Positions 27,720-36,416 of a stretch of 64,000 nt of DNA are shown here, in pieces. The notes below the pieces were generated by a model that was not told the DNA's origin, ran no database searches, and saw nothing but the letters and a program-made list of their open reading frames with translations. Each line of letters begins with the position of its first letter. The first letter of the stretch is position 1. The translations under genes and the position numbers were made by a program. The DNA is from Actinomycetota bacterium (GTDB taxonomy: Bacteria > Actinomycetota > Thermoleophilia > BMS3ABIN01), in NCBI GenBank assembly GCA_016235065.1, contig JACRMB010000010.1, forward strand, positions 196,281-260,280. Reading direction: 5' to 3'.

Positions 27720-28095
27720 CCTCTCCGTCAGCTTTCGCGGCAGATGCTATAGCGAAAAACAGTACTTGCAGACCGGCGTGGTCGACGTCCTCATCCCCAT
27801 CTCTTCCACTGCCGCGCGGCCGCGGCTCAGCGACTCGGGCATGCGCGTCACGGTCGAGCCCAGGGAATCCGGTGTGACCATAGCGCTGCCAAGGGATACG
27901 GACCAAAAAAACAGCGTCCTCAAAGGAGCGCCCGGTTTGTATTTATGGGGATGGTAGACCGCAGTGGCCAGCAGGCCGTCGAGAAGGGTGAAGTATGATT
28001 CCGCCTTCATCGGGACCTTATTCTATAAAAAATTGCGGTACTTGAACACCCCGGCTGAGTCAGAGGCCAGTCGCAGCATATCCCTGAGACCGTGC
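27720..28095 (-). other. Spacer between ftsI and murF where murE is expected
   Basis: In the standard cluster murE, about 1.5 kb, lies between ftsI and murF. Here only 376 nt separate them. I translated the minus strand in all frames and found no MurE motif: no P-loop of the type GTNGKTT and no DNPR substrate motif. It contains one 87-codon open frame (27747-28010), described separately. Base composition is slightly lower in GC than the flanking genes, with short T-rich runs near 27904 and 28025. Confidence 0.6.
27747..28010 (-). CDS. Possible small protein in the ftsI-murF spacer
   Basis: An 87-codon open frame starts at an ATG preceded by a weak AAGG site and ends with TAG 27 nt before murF. 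The product (MKAESYFTLLDGLLATAVYH at the start, CKYCFSL at the end) matches no family I recognise. It has a CxxC near the C terminus and no clear membrane segment. Codon third positions are moderately GC-rich, compatible with coding but not decisive. It could equally be a chance frame in decayed sequence left by loss of murE. Confidence 0.3.
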   Translation of the reverse strand: MKAESYFTLLDGLLATAVYHPHKYKPGAPLRTLFFWSVSLGSAMVTPDSLGSTVTRMPESLSRGRAAVEEMGMRTSTTPVCKYCFSL

Positions 28096-29763
28096 TCATG
28101 GCGCAATCTCCATCTTTTGCAGGGCGAACCGGGTGATCTTCTGGAAGGCCGGAGCCGCCACCGTGGCGCCGCCGCCGAAGGGATGGGGTTCGTCCACCAT
28201 CACCAGCACGACCAGCTGCGGATCCGAGGCCGGCACCATGCCGATGAAAGAGCCGATGTAATCCTCGTCCGAATAGCCGCTGTGATCAGGCAGGAGTTTC
28301 TGGGCTGTGCCGGTCTTGCCGGCTACATGGTAACCGTCTATCCGGGCTAGCGGCGCCCCGTCACCATCGACGACCATCTGCAGGTAGCTGCGCAGTTGCA
28401 GGGAGTTCTGCTCGCTCATGATGCGTTGGCCTTCTGCCGGCGGCAACGGCTCGCCGCCGACCGCCTTGACGAGGTGCGGTGTGACCGCCACCCCATCGTT
28501 CGCGATCGTGGAATAGGCCGCTGCCATCTGGATCGCAGTCACTGAAAGACCCTGGCCGATGGGAACGTTACCGATCGTGGATTCAGACCAGTCCTCCGGC
28601 GCCCAGACGATGCCGTTCTCCTCGCCGGGAAAGTCGATGCCGGTCGGCGAACCGAATCCAAACTTGCGGATCCATTCGTCGAGCCGCTTCTCTCCCGTGC
28701 GCATGCCGACTGTGACCGCGCCGATGTTGCTGGAGTGGACCAGTATCTCTCCGAGGTCCCAGTCCACCTCGCCACGGTCGACCGCGTCCTTGATGGTGCG
28801 GCCGCCCAGCTCCAGGGTCGGCGGCAGGTAATAGGTCTGACCGGGGACGACCGCGCCTGTTTCCAGGCCCGAGGCGACGGTTACCGCCTTGAAAACCGAA
28901 CCAGGCTCATAAGTATCGACCACAGTCCTGTTCCGGCGCTGGTCTTCACTGATCTGGCTGAAACTGTTGGCATCCACGGTAGGCGCATTGGCCATCGCCA
29001 GGATCTCGCCGGTCTTCGGGTCGATGACGATGCAGGCTGCGGATTTTGCCGACCACTGGCTGACCGTCTCAGATAGCACCTTCTCCGCCTCGAACTGGAG
29101 CGCCTGGTCGATGGTCAGGGTCACATCAGTGCCGCGGCTTCCTTCCTCAAGGCTTAGCGTCTCGATCTGGTTGCCGGCCGGGTCGAAGACTATCCTCTGG
29201 CTGCCGCCGGTGCCGGCCAGGTATCCGTCCAGCTGCAGTTCCATTCCTGCCAGACCCTGGTTGTCAGTGCCGGCAAATCCCAGCACCTGGGCCGCGACCG
29301 TCTTCTGGGGGTAGCTGCGCTTCTCCTCGGAGTGGATCCAGAGGCCGGTGATATGCTCCGCTTCGATCACCGCTGCTATGGCGGGATCGACCTTGCGAGC
29401 CAGGTAGACCGAACTGGACTTCTCCCGGTCGGCCATCTTCTCCAGCAGCTCCTGCTCGCTCACCTTGAGCAGCGGCGCCAGGAACTTCGCCGTCTTGAGG
29501 GGGTCTTCGATGAAGTAAGGATCGGCTGTGATCGACTTGGCCTCTTCGCCTACGGCCAGCTCATGGCCGTCGCGGTCGAAGATGGTGCCGCGCCGGGCGG
29601 GAAAAGTGAATTCCTTGACCTGCTGTTCATTGGCCTTGGCCGAGAGCTCTTCGGCCCTGACTGTCTGCAGGTAGAGGGTCTTGCCGATAACCGCGCAGAA
29701 CACTAACAGGAAAAGGAAAAGAGTAAAGCGGATTCGCCTGTTCGGGTCGGCAAGCACCGGCAC
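28096..29763 (-). CDS. ftsI: Septal transpeptidase, class B penicillin-binding protein (FtsI/PBP)
   Basis: This 555-residue protein crosslinks peptidoglycan at the septum as the partner of FtsW. It has one N-terminal membrane anchor (about residues 12-32), a dimerisation/pedestal domain (RRGTIFDRDGHELAV), and a transpeptidase domain with catalytic S289 in EPGSVFKAVT, SSN in VHSSNIGAVTVG and KTG in VAGKTGTAQKL. No PASTA repeats follow. The start is a GTG directly after the ftsL-like gene's TAG. It is the last gene before the spacer in which murE is missing. Confidence 0.94.
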   Translation of the reverse strand: MPVLADPNRRIRFTLFLFLLVFCAVIGKTLYLQTVRAEELSAKANEQQVKEFTFPARRGTIFDRDGHELAVGEEAKSITADPYFIEDPLKTAKFLAPLLKVSEQELLEKMADREKSSSVYLARKVDPAIAAVIEAEHITGLWIHSEEKRSYPQKTVAAQVLGFAGTDNQGLAGMELQLDGYLAGTGGSQRIVFDPAGNQIETLSLEEGSRGTDVTLTIDQALQFEAEKVLSETVSQWSAKSAACIVIDPKTGEILAMANAPTVDANSFSQISEDQRRNRTVVDTYEPGSVFKAVTVASGLETGAVVPGQTYYLPPTLELGGRTIKDAVDRGEVDWDLGEILVHSSNIGAVTVGMRTGEKRLDEWIRKFGFGSPTGIDFPGEENGIVWAPEDWSESTIGNVPIGQGLSVTAIQMAAAYSTIANDGVAVTPHLVKAVGGEPLPPAEGQRIMSEQNSLQLRSYLQMVVDGDGAPLARIDGYHVAGKTGTAQKLLPDHSGYSDEDYIGSFIGMVPASDPQLVVLVMVDEPHPFGGGATVAAPAFQKITRFALQKMEIAP

Positions 29764-30213
29764 CTAGGGAGCAGCCCTCCCGGCGCCTCCGGCGCCAAGC
29801 GGGTCGAGATCTGCGTAGCTCTGGCCGGTTTCGGCCGGACTGATATATACATAGCTGACTTTTTCAGCGGGCACCATGCCAAGGCTTTTCGAGGCGATCT
29901 GCTCCACCCGCTCGGGTGAGCTGAGCGCCGCAACCTCTGTAGAAAGCCTGGCATTCTCGGCCGATAAGTCGCTCTTCTCTTCGAGCAGGCCGTTGTATTC
30001 GAGATTCTTCTGAAGGAGGCCGACGTTGACGGCCACCAGGCCGACGAGAGTCAGGGCCACGAACGACAGCCATACGCCCACATGGGCTGTGCCCCCCGAC
30101 GGGGCACGCTGGGCCCGAACACGCGGCGCCGGACGCCGCGACGGCTTGCCGTGGCGTTCGAACTTGCGCGTTATCTCGGTAAATCCCCAATCCTGCTCTG
30201 CTGCTCTGGCCAT
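29764..30213 (-). CDS. ftsL: FtsL-like septum protein
   Basis: The 149-residue protein has the FtsL/DivIC topology: a basic cytoplasmic tail with many Arg and Pro, one membrane segment (about residues 45-68) and a coiled coil (LEEKSDLSAENARLSTEVAAL) followed by SPERVEQIASKSLGMVPAEKVSYVYI, which resembles the end of FtsL. FtsL forms a complex with FtsQ and FtsB and activates FtsWI. Sequence conservation in this family is low, so the name rests mainly on topology and on its place between rsmH and ftsI. Its stop codon directly precedes the ftsI GTG. Confidence 0.82.
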   Translation of the reverse strand: MARAAEQDWGFTEITRKFERHGKPSRRPAPRVRAQRAPSGGTAHVGVWLSFVALTLVGLVAVNVGLLQKNLEYNGLLEEKSDLSAENARLSTEVAALSSPERVEQIASKSLGMVPAEKVSYVYISPAETGQSYADLDPLGAGGAGRAAP

Positions 30214-30295
30214 CTCACCCTCCCTCCCAGGTAGTACTCATCTGAACCATTTATGCTCATCCGCCCAAATCAACCTCTGTCCTGCCAGGCACTGC

Positions 30296-31267
30296 CTATC
30301 CGAGCTTCTCCACGACCCTCAACTTGGCCGACTGAGCGCGGGGATTCTCGGCTATTTCTTCTTCCGAAGGCGCGATCGGGCGCCTTGTGACTATCCGTAA
30401 CTCCGCCTTCGCCTCACAGACGCACCTGGGCAGGTCCGGCGGGCAGGTGCATTTGCCGATCCGAGCCGCGAAGAACTGCTTGGCGATGCGGTCTTCCAGC
30501 GAATGGAAGCTGATGACCGCCAGCCGTCCGCCGGGAGCCAGCAGCGAGAGGGCGTTCTCCAGGCCCCGCTCGAGTGAATCAAGCTCGTCGTTCACGGCGA
30601 TCCTGAGCGCCTGGAATACCCTGCGGGCCGGATGCCCGGCGCCGAAACGCGCCGGCGTGGGGATAGCCGCCTTGACGGTATCCACCAGCTGCAGGGTAGT
30701 CTCAAAAGGTTTTTCGTCGCGCTCGCGGCAGATGCGCCTGGCGATCTGGCTTGCATAGCGCTCTTCACCGTATCTTTTAAAGATCCGCGTGAGCTCCGCA
30801 TAGGGAAGCTCGTTGATCAGCTGCCTGGCCGTCGTCTTGCCGCTGGGATCCATGCGCATGTCCAGCGGAGCGTTGTAGCTGTATGAGAAGCCACGCTCGG
30901 GACGGTCCAGCTGCATGGACGAAACTCCCAGGTCGAGATAGATCAGGTCTGCCTCGAAGCCGTTCTGGTTCATGTCTTCAAGGGCGTCGGCAAAATTTCC
31001 GTGGACGAAGCGGCAGCGGAATGGCTGGTACTGGCTGAACAGGTCGAAGTAGCGCTTGGCTACAGGGTCGCGGTCGACACCGATAAACACGGCGTCCTGG
31101 CCCAGCTCGCGGGCGACCTTGCGGGCGTGGCCACCGGCCCCGAAGGTGCAATCGATGATCGTGTCATCCGGCTGGGGATCGAGCAGGTTGAGAAGCTCGG
31201 CTGCCAGAACCGGCACATGCGCCGAGCCGTTTGATGGTAGTCCCTGTATGCTGTCGTTCAACTGCAT
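30296..31267 (-). CDS. rsmH: 16S rRNA m4C1402 methyltransferase RsmH (MraW)
   Basis: RsmH N4-methylates cytidine 1402 of 16S rRNA using S-adenosylmethionine. The 323-residue protein has the family signatures AHVPVLAAELLNLL, the SAM-binding DCTFGAGGHARKV, LDLGVSSMQLDRPERGFSY and PLDMRMDPS, and the C-terminal ISFHSLEDRIAKQFF. It follows mraZ by 47 nt. The second-gene position in the division cluster is almost universal. Confidence 0.95.
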   Translation of the reverse strand: MQLNDSIQGLPSNGSAHVPVLAAELLNLLDPQPDDTIIDCTFGAGGHARKVARELGQDAVFIGVDRDPVAKRYFDLFSQYQPFRCRFVHGNFADALEDMNQNGFEADLIYLDLGVSSMQLDRPERGFSYSYNAPLDMRMDPSGKTTARQLINELPYAELTRIFKRYGEERYASQIARRICRERDEKPFETTLQLVDTVKAAIPTPARFGAGHPARRVFQALRIAVNDELDSLERGLENALSLLAPGGRLAVISFHSLEDRIAKQFFAARIGKCTCPPDLPRCVCEAKAELRIVTRRPIAPSEEEIAENPRAQSAKLRVVEKLG

Positions 31268-31314
31268 ACTTCCCTTCTCCCTTTACGGGGGAAACGACGG
31301 GGCCCCTCTGCCTG

Positions 31315-31740
31315 TTACTGCTCCGCCCTTTCCCGTTCCATGGATTCCGCCTCATACCGTTCCCACACACTTGCGGCCCATACTTCAAAACAGTTGCCCA
31401 TCCCCGTGAAGACCACCTCCTTGGTGATATTCGAACGATTCAGGTGATCGGCGGTAAGGCCGATCCGCCCCTGCTTGTCCACATCCCAGTGAGTCGCGCC
31501 ACTGAGGAATGTACGCATCTGGTCGCGGTCCTTGCGGCTGGTCATCGGATCCAGCCTGGCAATGCGGTCCTGCCGGAACTTCTCCCACTCATCCAGCGGG
31601 TAGACGGTCAGACAGCCATCGAATCCCTTGGTCACGACTACCTTGCCGTCCTTTATCTGCGAACGGTATTTTGCAGGAATCGCGACCCTGTTCTTCGAAT
31701 CTAATGAGTGCGTGTATGTTCCTATAAAGTCGTATTCCAT
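31315..31740 (-). CDS. mraZ: MraZ transcriptional regulator of the division cluster
   Basis: MraZ is a ring-forming DNA-binding protein with two SpoVT/AbrB-like domains that represses its own operon. Both copies are visible: FIGTYTHSLDSKNRVAIPAKYR at the N terminus and THWDVDKQGRIGLTADHL in the second half, each with the conserved D-x-x-x-R pattern. Its 141 residues are normal. The ATG follows GGAGCTT. A set of GTGGG repeats directly upstream matches its known type of operator. Confidence 0.95.
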   Translation of the reverse strand: MEYDFIGTYTHSLDSKNRVAIPAKYRSQIKDGKVVVTKGFDGCLTVYPLDEWEKFRQDRIARLDPMTSRKDRDQMRTFLSGATHWDVDKQGRIGLTADHLNRSNITKEVVFTGMGNCFEVWAASVWERYEAESMERERAEQ

Positions 31741-31749
31741 AAGCTCCGT

Positions 31750-31786
31750 CCCACAATGTCCCCCACTTTATACCACTTTTCCCCAC
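31750..31786 (-). promoter_or_regulatory. MraZ-box array and promoter of the division cluster
   Basis: On the coding strand GTGG(G) starts at 31786, 31776, 31766 and 31754, a 10-10-12 nt period placing the boxes on one DNA face. Repeated TGGG motifs with 10-nt period are the established MraZ operator in several bacteria. A -10-like TATAAA (31767-31772) lies between the boxes, with a TTGTTC about 15 nt upstream as a possible -35. Binding of MraZ here would block RNA polymerase, giving autoregulation of the whole mraZ-ftsZ unit. Confidence 0.75.
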
Positions 31787-32167
31787 GGAACAAGCATATT
31801 CATGCAACTTTTTTGGGGAATCCCCCTATTTTTTCTCGCAAATTCCATTAAAAGCCGCATTTTGCGTTGCATAACCGCGGCGAGTCCCCCTTTATTGCGT
31901 TTTGGGGTCGATTCTGTGGTCAGGTCCTGGCTATGGATGCAAACGACATCAGAGAGGCTGAATCAGGGAGACGGAACCAGATCAGAGGTAGATTTCCGAA
32001 GAGATTTCGTTACAGGGTGAGATCGCCGAAACGGGATTCGCTACCCGGTGGGGTCAAGTGGGAGCATCGTGAAGCGGAGAGCTGGTTCCCAGGGGATTGG
32101 ATAGATGAGATTGCCTGCTGCCTGGGTCCGCGGTAGATCTGTCGCGGAGCAGCGTCCTCAGAAACCG
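31787..32167. other. Non-coding stretch upstream of mraZ
   Basis: About 380 nt between the mraZ promoter and the end of the TPR gene. I found no convincing gene; a plus-strand frame of 89 codons (31867-32136) is rich in Arg and Trp and has no recognisable features. The part next to mraZ is AT-rich, the rest GC-rich. No clear terminator for the TPR gene is visible. Confidence 0.5.
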
Positions 32168-32764
32168 CTAGGGCAGCGCCGGTGCGTTGGCGTTAGCGTC
32201 AGGATTAGCCTGCTCGGCCAGCAGCTGCTGGGCGACATGGCCGAAACGGGAGTTGGGATTGATATCCCTGGCCTTCTGCCAGTAAGCAGTGGCTTCGGTC
32301 TGTTTGCCTGTCTGCGCGTAGATCGAGCCCAGATACAGCAGTATCTCCTGGTCGTTGGGATCGATCTCCAGCCCCCTCTGCAGGTCGCGCAGCGCCACAT
32401 CCACCATACCCAGGGCGAACTCGGCATCTCCCAGACGGCTGTAATAGACGGATTCATTCGGGCTGATGGCGACAGCCTTGTTGTACTGGTCCGCGGCATC
32501 GGTATACCTGCCGGACTGCATGTATACATCTCCGAGCCCGGCGACCGCCAGGGCATCATTGGGATTGGCAGCGATCAGATCCTGGAATGCCTCGATCTGG
32601 GGCGTGTAATCGACCGGCTCGTTATTCTGCATGTTCTGCAGGTCTTCTGCGGAATGGGGGGCGCTGTCACTACTGTCGCGGAGGATAAACATTGGTACGC
32701 TGACTGCAAGCAGCGCTACGATGGCAGCCGCTATGATCGCCCAGTAATAGGATTTGAACTTCAA
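32168..32764 (-). CDS. Membrane-anchored tetratricopeptide-repeat protein
   Basis: The 198-residue protein has one N-terminal membrane segment (about residues 7-28) and then three to four TPR units (LIAANPNDALAVAGLGDVYM, AVAISPNESVYYSRLGDAEF, GLEIDPNDQEILLYLGSIYA), followed by an Asn/Ala-rich tail. TPRs mediate protein contacts; no enzymatic role is implied. The TTG start has a good GGAGGTAAG site 3 nt upstream. It follows the prepilin peptidase gene by 69 nt and could be a pilus or secretion accessory protein, but no pilin gene is nearby. Confidence 0.8.
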   Translation of the reverse strand: MKFKSYYWAIIAAAIVALLAVSVPMFILRDSSDSAPHSAEDLQNMQNNEPVDYTPQIEAFQDLIAANPNDALAVAGLGDVYMQSGRYTDAADQYNKAVAISPNESVYYSRLGDAEFALGMVDVALRDLQRGLEIDPNDQEILLYLGSIYAQTGKQTEATAYWQKARDINPNSRFGHVAQQLLAEQANPDANANAPALP

Positions 32765-32833
32765 GAACTTACCTCCGGGGAGAATTCGTTCATATTATAG
32801 CTTATTCACATGAAAAAGCTGTAACGACAGGTC

Positions 32834-33625
32834 TCATTTCTGGAACAGACCCATCCAAAAGTCAAGGATGTCAGCTCCGAAAAACAGGGCGATCACCGCG
32901 CCGATCGCCAGGAACGGCCCGAAGGGTATGCGGCTCTTGCGTCCCTTTATTCCCACAGCCATGAGCACCACACCGGTTATGGCACCGATGAGAAAGCCCA
33001 GAAAAAGACCGACAAGCGTATATTCGCCCAGGAAAAATCCCATCATCCCGGCCAGTTTCACATCCCCCATCCCCATGCCGCCCGGCTTGAGCAGGGCGAC
33101 TACGAAGAAGAAGGTGGCGCTCATCAGGCCAGCAGCCAGATATGCATACCAGGGCTGCCAGGATGGCACTGTATCGTCGCCGGTAAGGCTGATGGCGATA
33201 TTCGCCGCCAGACCGATCACCGCGACCGGCAGGACGATCACGTTGGGGATGATGTAATGGTCCAGATCGATGTAATAGATGGCCACCAGCGAAGACACGA
33301 ACAGCAGGGCCGGCAACAACTCCCAGCTCATGCCGAATTCGACGCCTGCCAGCGTCCACAAGACCGCGGTCAGCAGCTCCACGGTGGGATATCGCATCGT
33401 GATCCCCTGGCCGCAATGGCGGCACTGGCCGCGCAGCAGCGCGTAGCTCAGGATCGGGATATTGTCGTACCACTTGACCGGTTGATCACATCTGGGACAA
33501 TGTGAACCCGGCGCGACAAGCGAAAGCTCTCGCGGCAACCGGTAGATAACCACATTGAGGAAGCTGCCGATGACAGCCCCGAGCACAAACAGGATAACCA
33601 GCAATGGAATCAAGGACACCACCAT
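32834..33625 (-). CDS. Type IV prepilin peptidase
   Basis: This PilD/GspO/ComC-type enzyme cleaves the leader of type IV pilins and methylates the new N terminus. The 263-residue protein has the N-terminal GSFLNVVIYRLP region, the zinc-binding cysteines CPRCDQP and CRHCGQG, and about seven membrane helices. The aspartyl-protease residues are in YYIDLDHYIIPN and GGMGMGDVKLAGMMG. The second motif is normal; the first has Asn where Asp is often found (IPN instead of IPD). It implies that type IV pili or a competence pilus is encoded elsewhere. Confidence 0.92.
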   Translation of the reverse strand: MVVSLIPLLVILFVLGAVIGSFLNVVIYRLPRELSLVAPGSHCPRCDQPVKWYDNIPILSYALLRGQCRHCGQGITMRYPTVELLTAVLWTLAGVEFGMSWELLPALLFVSSLVAIYYIDLDHYIIPNVIVLPVAVIGLAANIAISLTGDDTVPSWQPWYAYLAAGLMSATFFFVVALLKPGGMGMGDVKLAGMMGFFLGEYTLVGLFLGFLIGAITGVVLMAVGIKGRKSRIPFGPFLAIGAVIALFFGADILDFWMGLFQK

Positions 33626-33660
33626 AGAAGTCGAAGGAATCCGCCCGAAGCTGAAGCTTA

Positions 33661-34329
33661 CTAGTTTTCAGGCTCCAGCACGAATATTTTCGGGCTCGCG
33701 GGCAGATTTTCCTTCGAGAGCCCGATCTCGCTGACGCCGGGGGTCTCTAGTCCTGGTTTCCCCTGAATGAACCGGTCTACCCCGTCGATCCTGAACAGGC
33801 ACTTATCGTTGCGGTAATGCATCGGGATGGCGAGCCGCGGCGAAAGCTGCCGCAAGACCAGCGTCGCTGCCGCGGCGTCGATGGTGAAAGTGCCGCCAAC
33901 GGGAATCAGCAACAGGTCGACTTCGCCGATAGCTTCGACCTGGGCTGGTTCGAGTTCGTGACCCAGGTCGCCGAGGTGGCAAACCACGAGTCCGTCCGCT
34001 TCGATAACGAACATCACATTGTCGCCGCGCAGGGCGCCGTGCTCGATATCGTGGAAGCTCTCGACTCCCCGGATGTTGAAGCCAGAAGCCTGCCGCGCCC
34101 TTGGTGTTTTCACTATCTCCGGCATTCCTGAAACCGCCTCCACGTTACCGTGGTCCGCGTGTCCGTGGCTGACGGTGACGACATCGGGAGAAATTCCGGG
34201 AGGATCGTCCAGCGGCTTATACAGCAGGGTTCCAGGATAAGCGGTAGTGTCATAAGGGTCGGTCAGCAGCGTCGACCCTGATGCGGCGGTCAGAAGGAAA
34301 CAGCTATGTCCGAGCCACTTGACCTTCAA
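33661..34329 (-). CDS. Metallo-beta-lactamase-fold metal-dependent hydrolase (UPF0173-like)
   Basis: The core fold is clear: LKVKWLGHSCFLL at the start, the metal motif SHGHADHGNVEAVSG, LGDLGHEL and the closing AIPMHYRNDKC. This matches the UlaG/UPF0173 branch of the beta-lactamase-like hydrolases, whose substrates are mostly unknown. I use the TTG at 34329, which follows GGAAAGGA and begins directly at the domain; an open frame to 34473 would overlap the upstream gene and adds an Arg-rich stretch with no homology. It is the last gene of the hdr-flx group and may simply be co-transcribed. Confidence 0.82.
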   Translation of the reverse strand: MKVKWLGHSCFLLTAASGSTLLTDPYDTTAYPGTLLYKPLDDPPGISPDVVTVSHGHADHGNVEAVSGMPEIVKTPRARQASGFNIRGVESFHDIEHGALRGDNVMFVIEADGLVVCHLGDLGHELEPAQVEAIGEVDLLLIPVGGTFTIDAAAATLVLRQLSPRLAIPMHYRNDKCLFRIDGVDRFIQGKPGLETPGVSEIGLSKENLPASPKIFVLEPEN

Positions 34330-34381
34330 CGCAGTCCTTTCCGCACGCTGACGCAATTCCCGACGTCGCCTCGTTCCCCCA

Positions 34382-35242
34382 CTAAAGTTCGTCCGGCAGC
34401 TCCCGCAGTTCCGCCAGCGAGAAAACCGGCCCGTCGGTGCAGACGTATTTCGGACCCAGGTTGCAGCGGCCACAGAGGCCGATGCCGCACTTCATCCGGC
34501 GCTCGAGCGTAGTATAGATCTGTTCTTCCCTGAAGCCCGTTTTATCCAAACTCTGTAGCGCAAATTTGATCATTATCGGCGGGCCGCAGGTGACCGCCAC
34601 GGCGTTCTCCGGCGACGGCGCCTTCTCTTCGACGACCGAGGGCACCAGACCGACGCAGCCGTCCCAGCCGGCGCAGGCGGTGTCGATGGTGGCTGCGAAA
34701 TCCAGGTCGGCGCGAGATTCCCAGTCGCGGCGGTCTTCTGCGTAACAGAGATCGCCGGGGGTGCGGGCGCCGTAGACCAGCGTCATGTCTCCATAATCTT
34801 CCCGGTTGTCAAGCAGGTAGAAAAGCAGTGACCTGAGCGGCGCCATGCCGATGCCGCCACCGACGAGCACGATGTTCTTCCCCTTCCAGTCGTCCGTAGG
34901 AAAGGCACAACCCATGGGGGCGCGGACGGCTACCCGGTCGCCGGCCGAGAGTTCGTGGATGGCGCTGGTGACCACGCCGGTCTTCATCACCGAGAAGTCG
35001 AAGCTGCCCCGCCGTGACGGCGCCGAGGAGAGAGCGAAGGTGGACTCGCCGGCACCCATGATACTGAGCTGGCCGATCTGTCCCGGCAGGAAGCTGAAAG
35101 ATTCAGCCAAGGCGGGATCGTCGAAGGCGATCCGGAAAGTCCTGATGTTGGTGGTCTCGGTGATGACCTCGAGCACCGTGGCCGGTTCGGGCCGCAGCGG
35201 CTCGGTTGCCTTCATGCCTGCCTGTGGTATGGTCGTGCTCAT
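34382..35242 (-). CDS. flxA: FlxA-like FAD/NAD-binding oxidoreductase subunit
   Basis: The 286-residue protein has an FAD-binding ferredoxin-reductase domain (residues 18-110, TFALSSAPSRRGSFDFSV), an NAD(P)-binding domain (VLVGGGIGMAPLRSLLFYLL) and a C-terminal iron-sulfur motif C-x4-C-x2-C-x8-C in MKCGIGLCGRCNLGPKYVC, as in PyrK and the gamma subunit of sulfhydrogenases. In FlxABCD-HdrABC complexes this subunit oxidises NADH and passes electrons to the iron-sulfur subunits. Related alternatives are anaerobic sulfite reductase B or HydG. The neighbouring hdrCBA and mvhD-like genes decide for the Flx assignment. Confidence 0.85.
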   Translation of the reverse strand: MSTTIPQAGMKATEPLRPEPATVLEVITETTNIRTFRIAFDDPALAESFSFLPGQIGQLSIMGAGESTFALSSAPSRRGSFDFSVMKTGVVTSAIHELSAGDRVAVRAPMGCAFPTDDWKGKNIVLVGGGIGMAPLRSLLFYLLDNREDYGDMTLVYGARTPGDLCYAEDRRDWESRADLDFAATIDTACAGWDGCVGLVPSVVEEKAPSPENAVAVTCGPPIMIKFALQSLDKTGFREEQIYTTLERRMKCGIGLCGRCNLGPKYVCTDGPVFSLAELRELPDEL

Positions 35243-35306
35243 GGCATCCGCGGTGAGATTGTAGTCATTGTCATAACGCGACAGAGTTTTGTCATGGCTG
35301 AGCTCA

Positions 35307-36410
35307 TCATTCTTTCCGGGCAGCTTTCAGCGCATCCCTGAGGACGTCGCGGATATCAAGAGCCGCGGGGCAGCCCCTGATACAGCGGCCGCAGCCGGTA
35401 CAGAGGATCTCACCCTGGTTCTCGGGATAGTAGCTGAACTTGTGATTGATGCGGTTACGGTAACGATGAGCCAGAGTCGGCCGGGGATTGTGTCCCGATG
35501 TTTCCTGGGTGTAGAGCGCGAACATGCAGGCGTCCCAGCTGCGAAGGCGCTCGCCCTCGCGGTCGCCCTGCATCTCATCATGGATGTTGAAACAGTGGCA
35601 GGTCGGGCAGCCATAAGTGCAGAAACCACAGGAGACGCAGCGCTCGGAGACTCTCTCCCAGAAATCCAGGTCATCGAACAGCCCGGGGAGGATCTCCTGC
35701 AGCCGTTCCAGACCTTCGATCACAGCGGTCTCGGCCAGCGGCGGCGGCGCCAGTTCCGATTCCTCAAAGAAAGGTTCGCTCAGAAGTTCCCCACCCTTGC
35801 CGGTCACCCCTTCGGCCAGGAAACCACCGTCGACCGGATAGAGGATAAGGTCAGAACCGGCCTTCTCTGAAGCGCCGTTCTCAAAGGACGAGCAGAAACA
35901 GGCGTCGTCACAGGTGGTGCAGGCCAGGGTGATGACGGTGAGCCCCTCCCGCCGCGCGCTGTACTGGGGATCGTTGTAGCCTTCTCCTCCTGGATTATTG
36001 AAAAGTGCGTCGAGAACCTGGATGGATTTGGCGTCGCAGGCACGGACGCCGAAAAGGACTGTCGATGGGGCAGGCTCAGCCGGTTTGATGACGATCTGTT
36101 CGCCGCTGGTTGCAGGAGCCTGATCTGAGTCAGAGGCCGCAACCGCGGTACCTGAAGCTCCGAGACCACCACTGAACGGGCTGCCGCCAAACGCATATGT
36201 GTAACCGAACAGCTTCTCCGTGCGTGGCAGCACCACGTCTTTGGCGGACAGTGATGAATAATGTTCAAGATCTATGGGATCGCCGGGGCGCCAGCGCTCG
36301 AACATGACGGTGCCGCCGGAGCCGGTCAGCTCCCGGGGCGCCCAGACCGTCGATCGTGCCGAAAGCGCTTCGAGGAATCCCGGTATCTTCTCGCTGGATA
36401 TGAACTTCAT
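35307..36410 (-). CDS. Iron-sulfur dicluster subunit of the Flx-Hdr complex (FlxB-like)
   Basis: The 367-residue protein resembles the AsrA/HydB family of two-[4Fe-4S] electron carriers. A first half with VLFGVRACDAKSIQVLDALF and cysteines in TLACTTCDDACFCSSF is followed by two ferredoxin motifs, CVSCGFCTYGCPTCHC and CTGCGRCIRGCP. It would relay electrons from the NADH-oxidising FlxA toward HdrA. By mirrored gene order it corresponds to FlxB, but FlxB and FlxC are similar, so the letter is tentative. A Ser/Ala/Gly-rich loop at about residues 75-100 is an insertion. It is separated from flxA by 64 nt. Confidence 0.8.
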   Translation of the reverse strand: MKFISSEKIPGFLEALSARSTVWAPRELTGSGGTVMFERWRPGDPIDLEHYSSLSAKDVVLPRTEKLFGYTYAFGGSPFSGGLGASGTAVAASDSDQAPATSGEQIVIKPAEPAPSTVLFGVRACDAKSIQVLDALFNNPGGEGYNDPQYSARREGLTVITLACTTCDDACFCSSFENGASEKAGSDLILYPVDGGFLAEGVTGKGGELLSEPFFEESELAPPPLAETAVIEGLERLQEILPGLFDDLDFWERVSERCVSCGFCTYGCPTCHCFNIHDEMQGDREGERLRSWDACMFALYTQETSGHNPRPTLAHRYRNRINHKFSYYPENQGEILCTGCGRCIRGCPAALDIRDVLRDALKAARKE

Positions 36411-36416
36411 TGTTTT

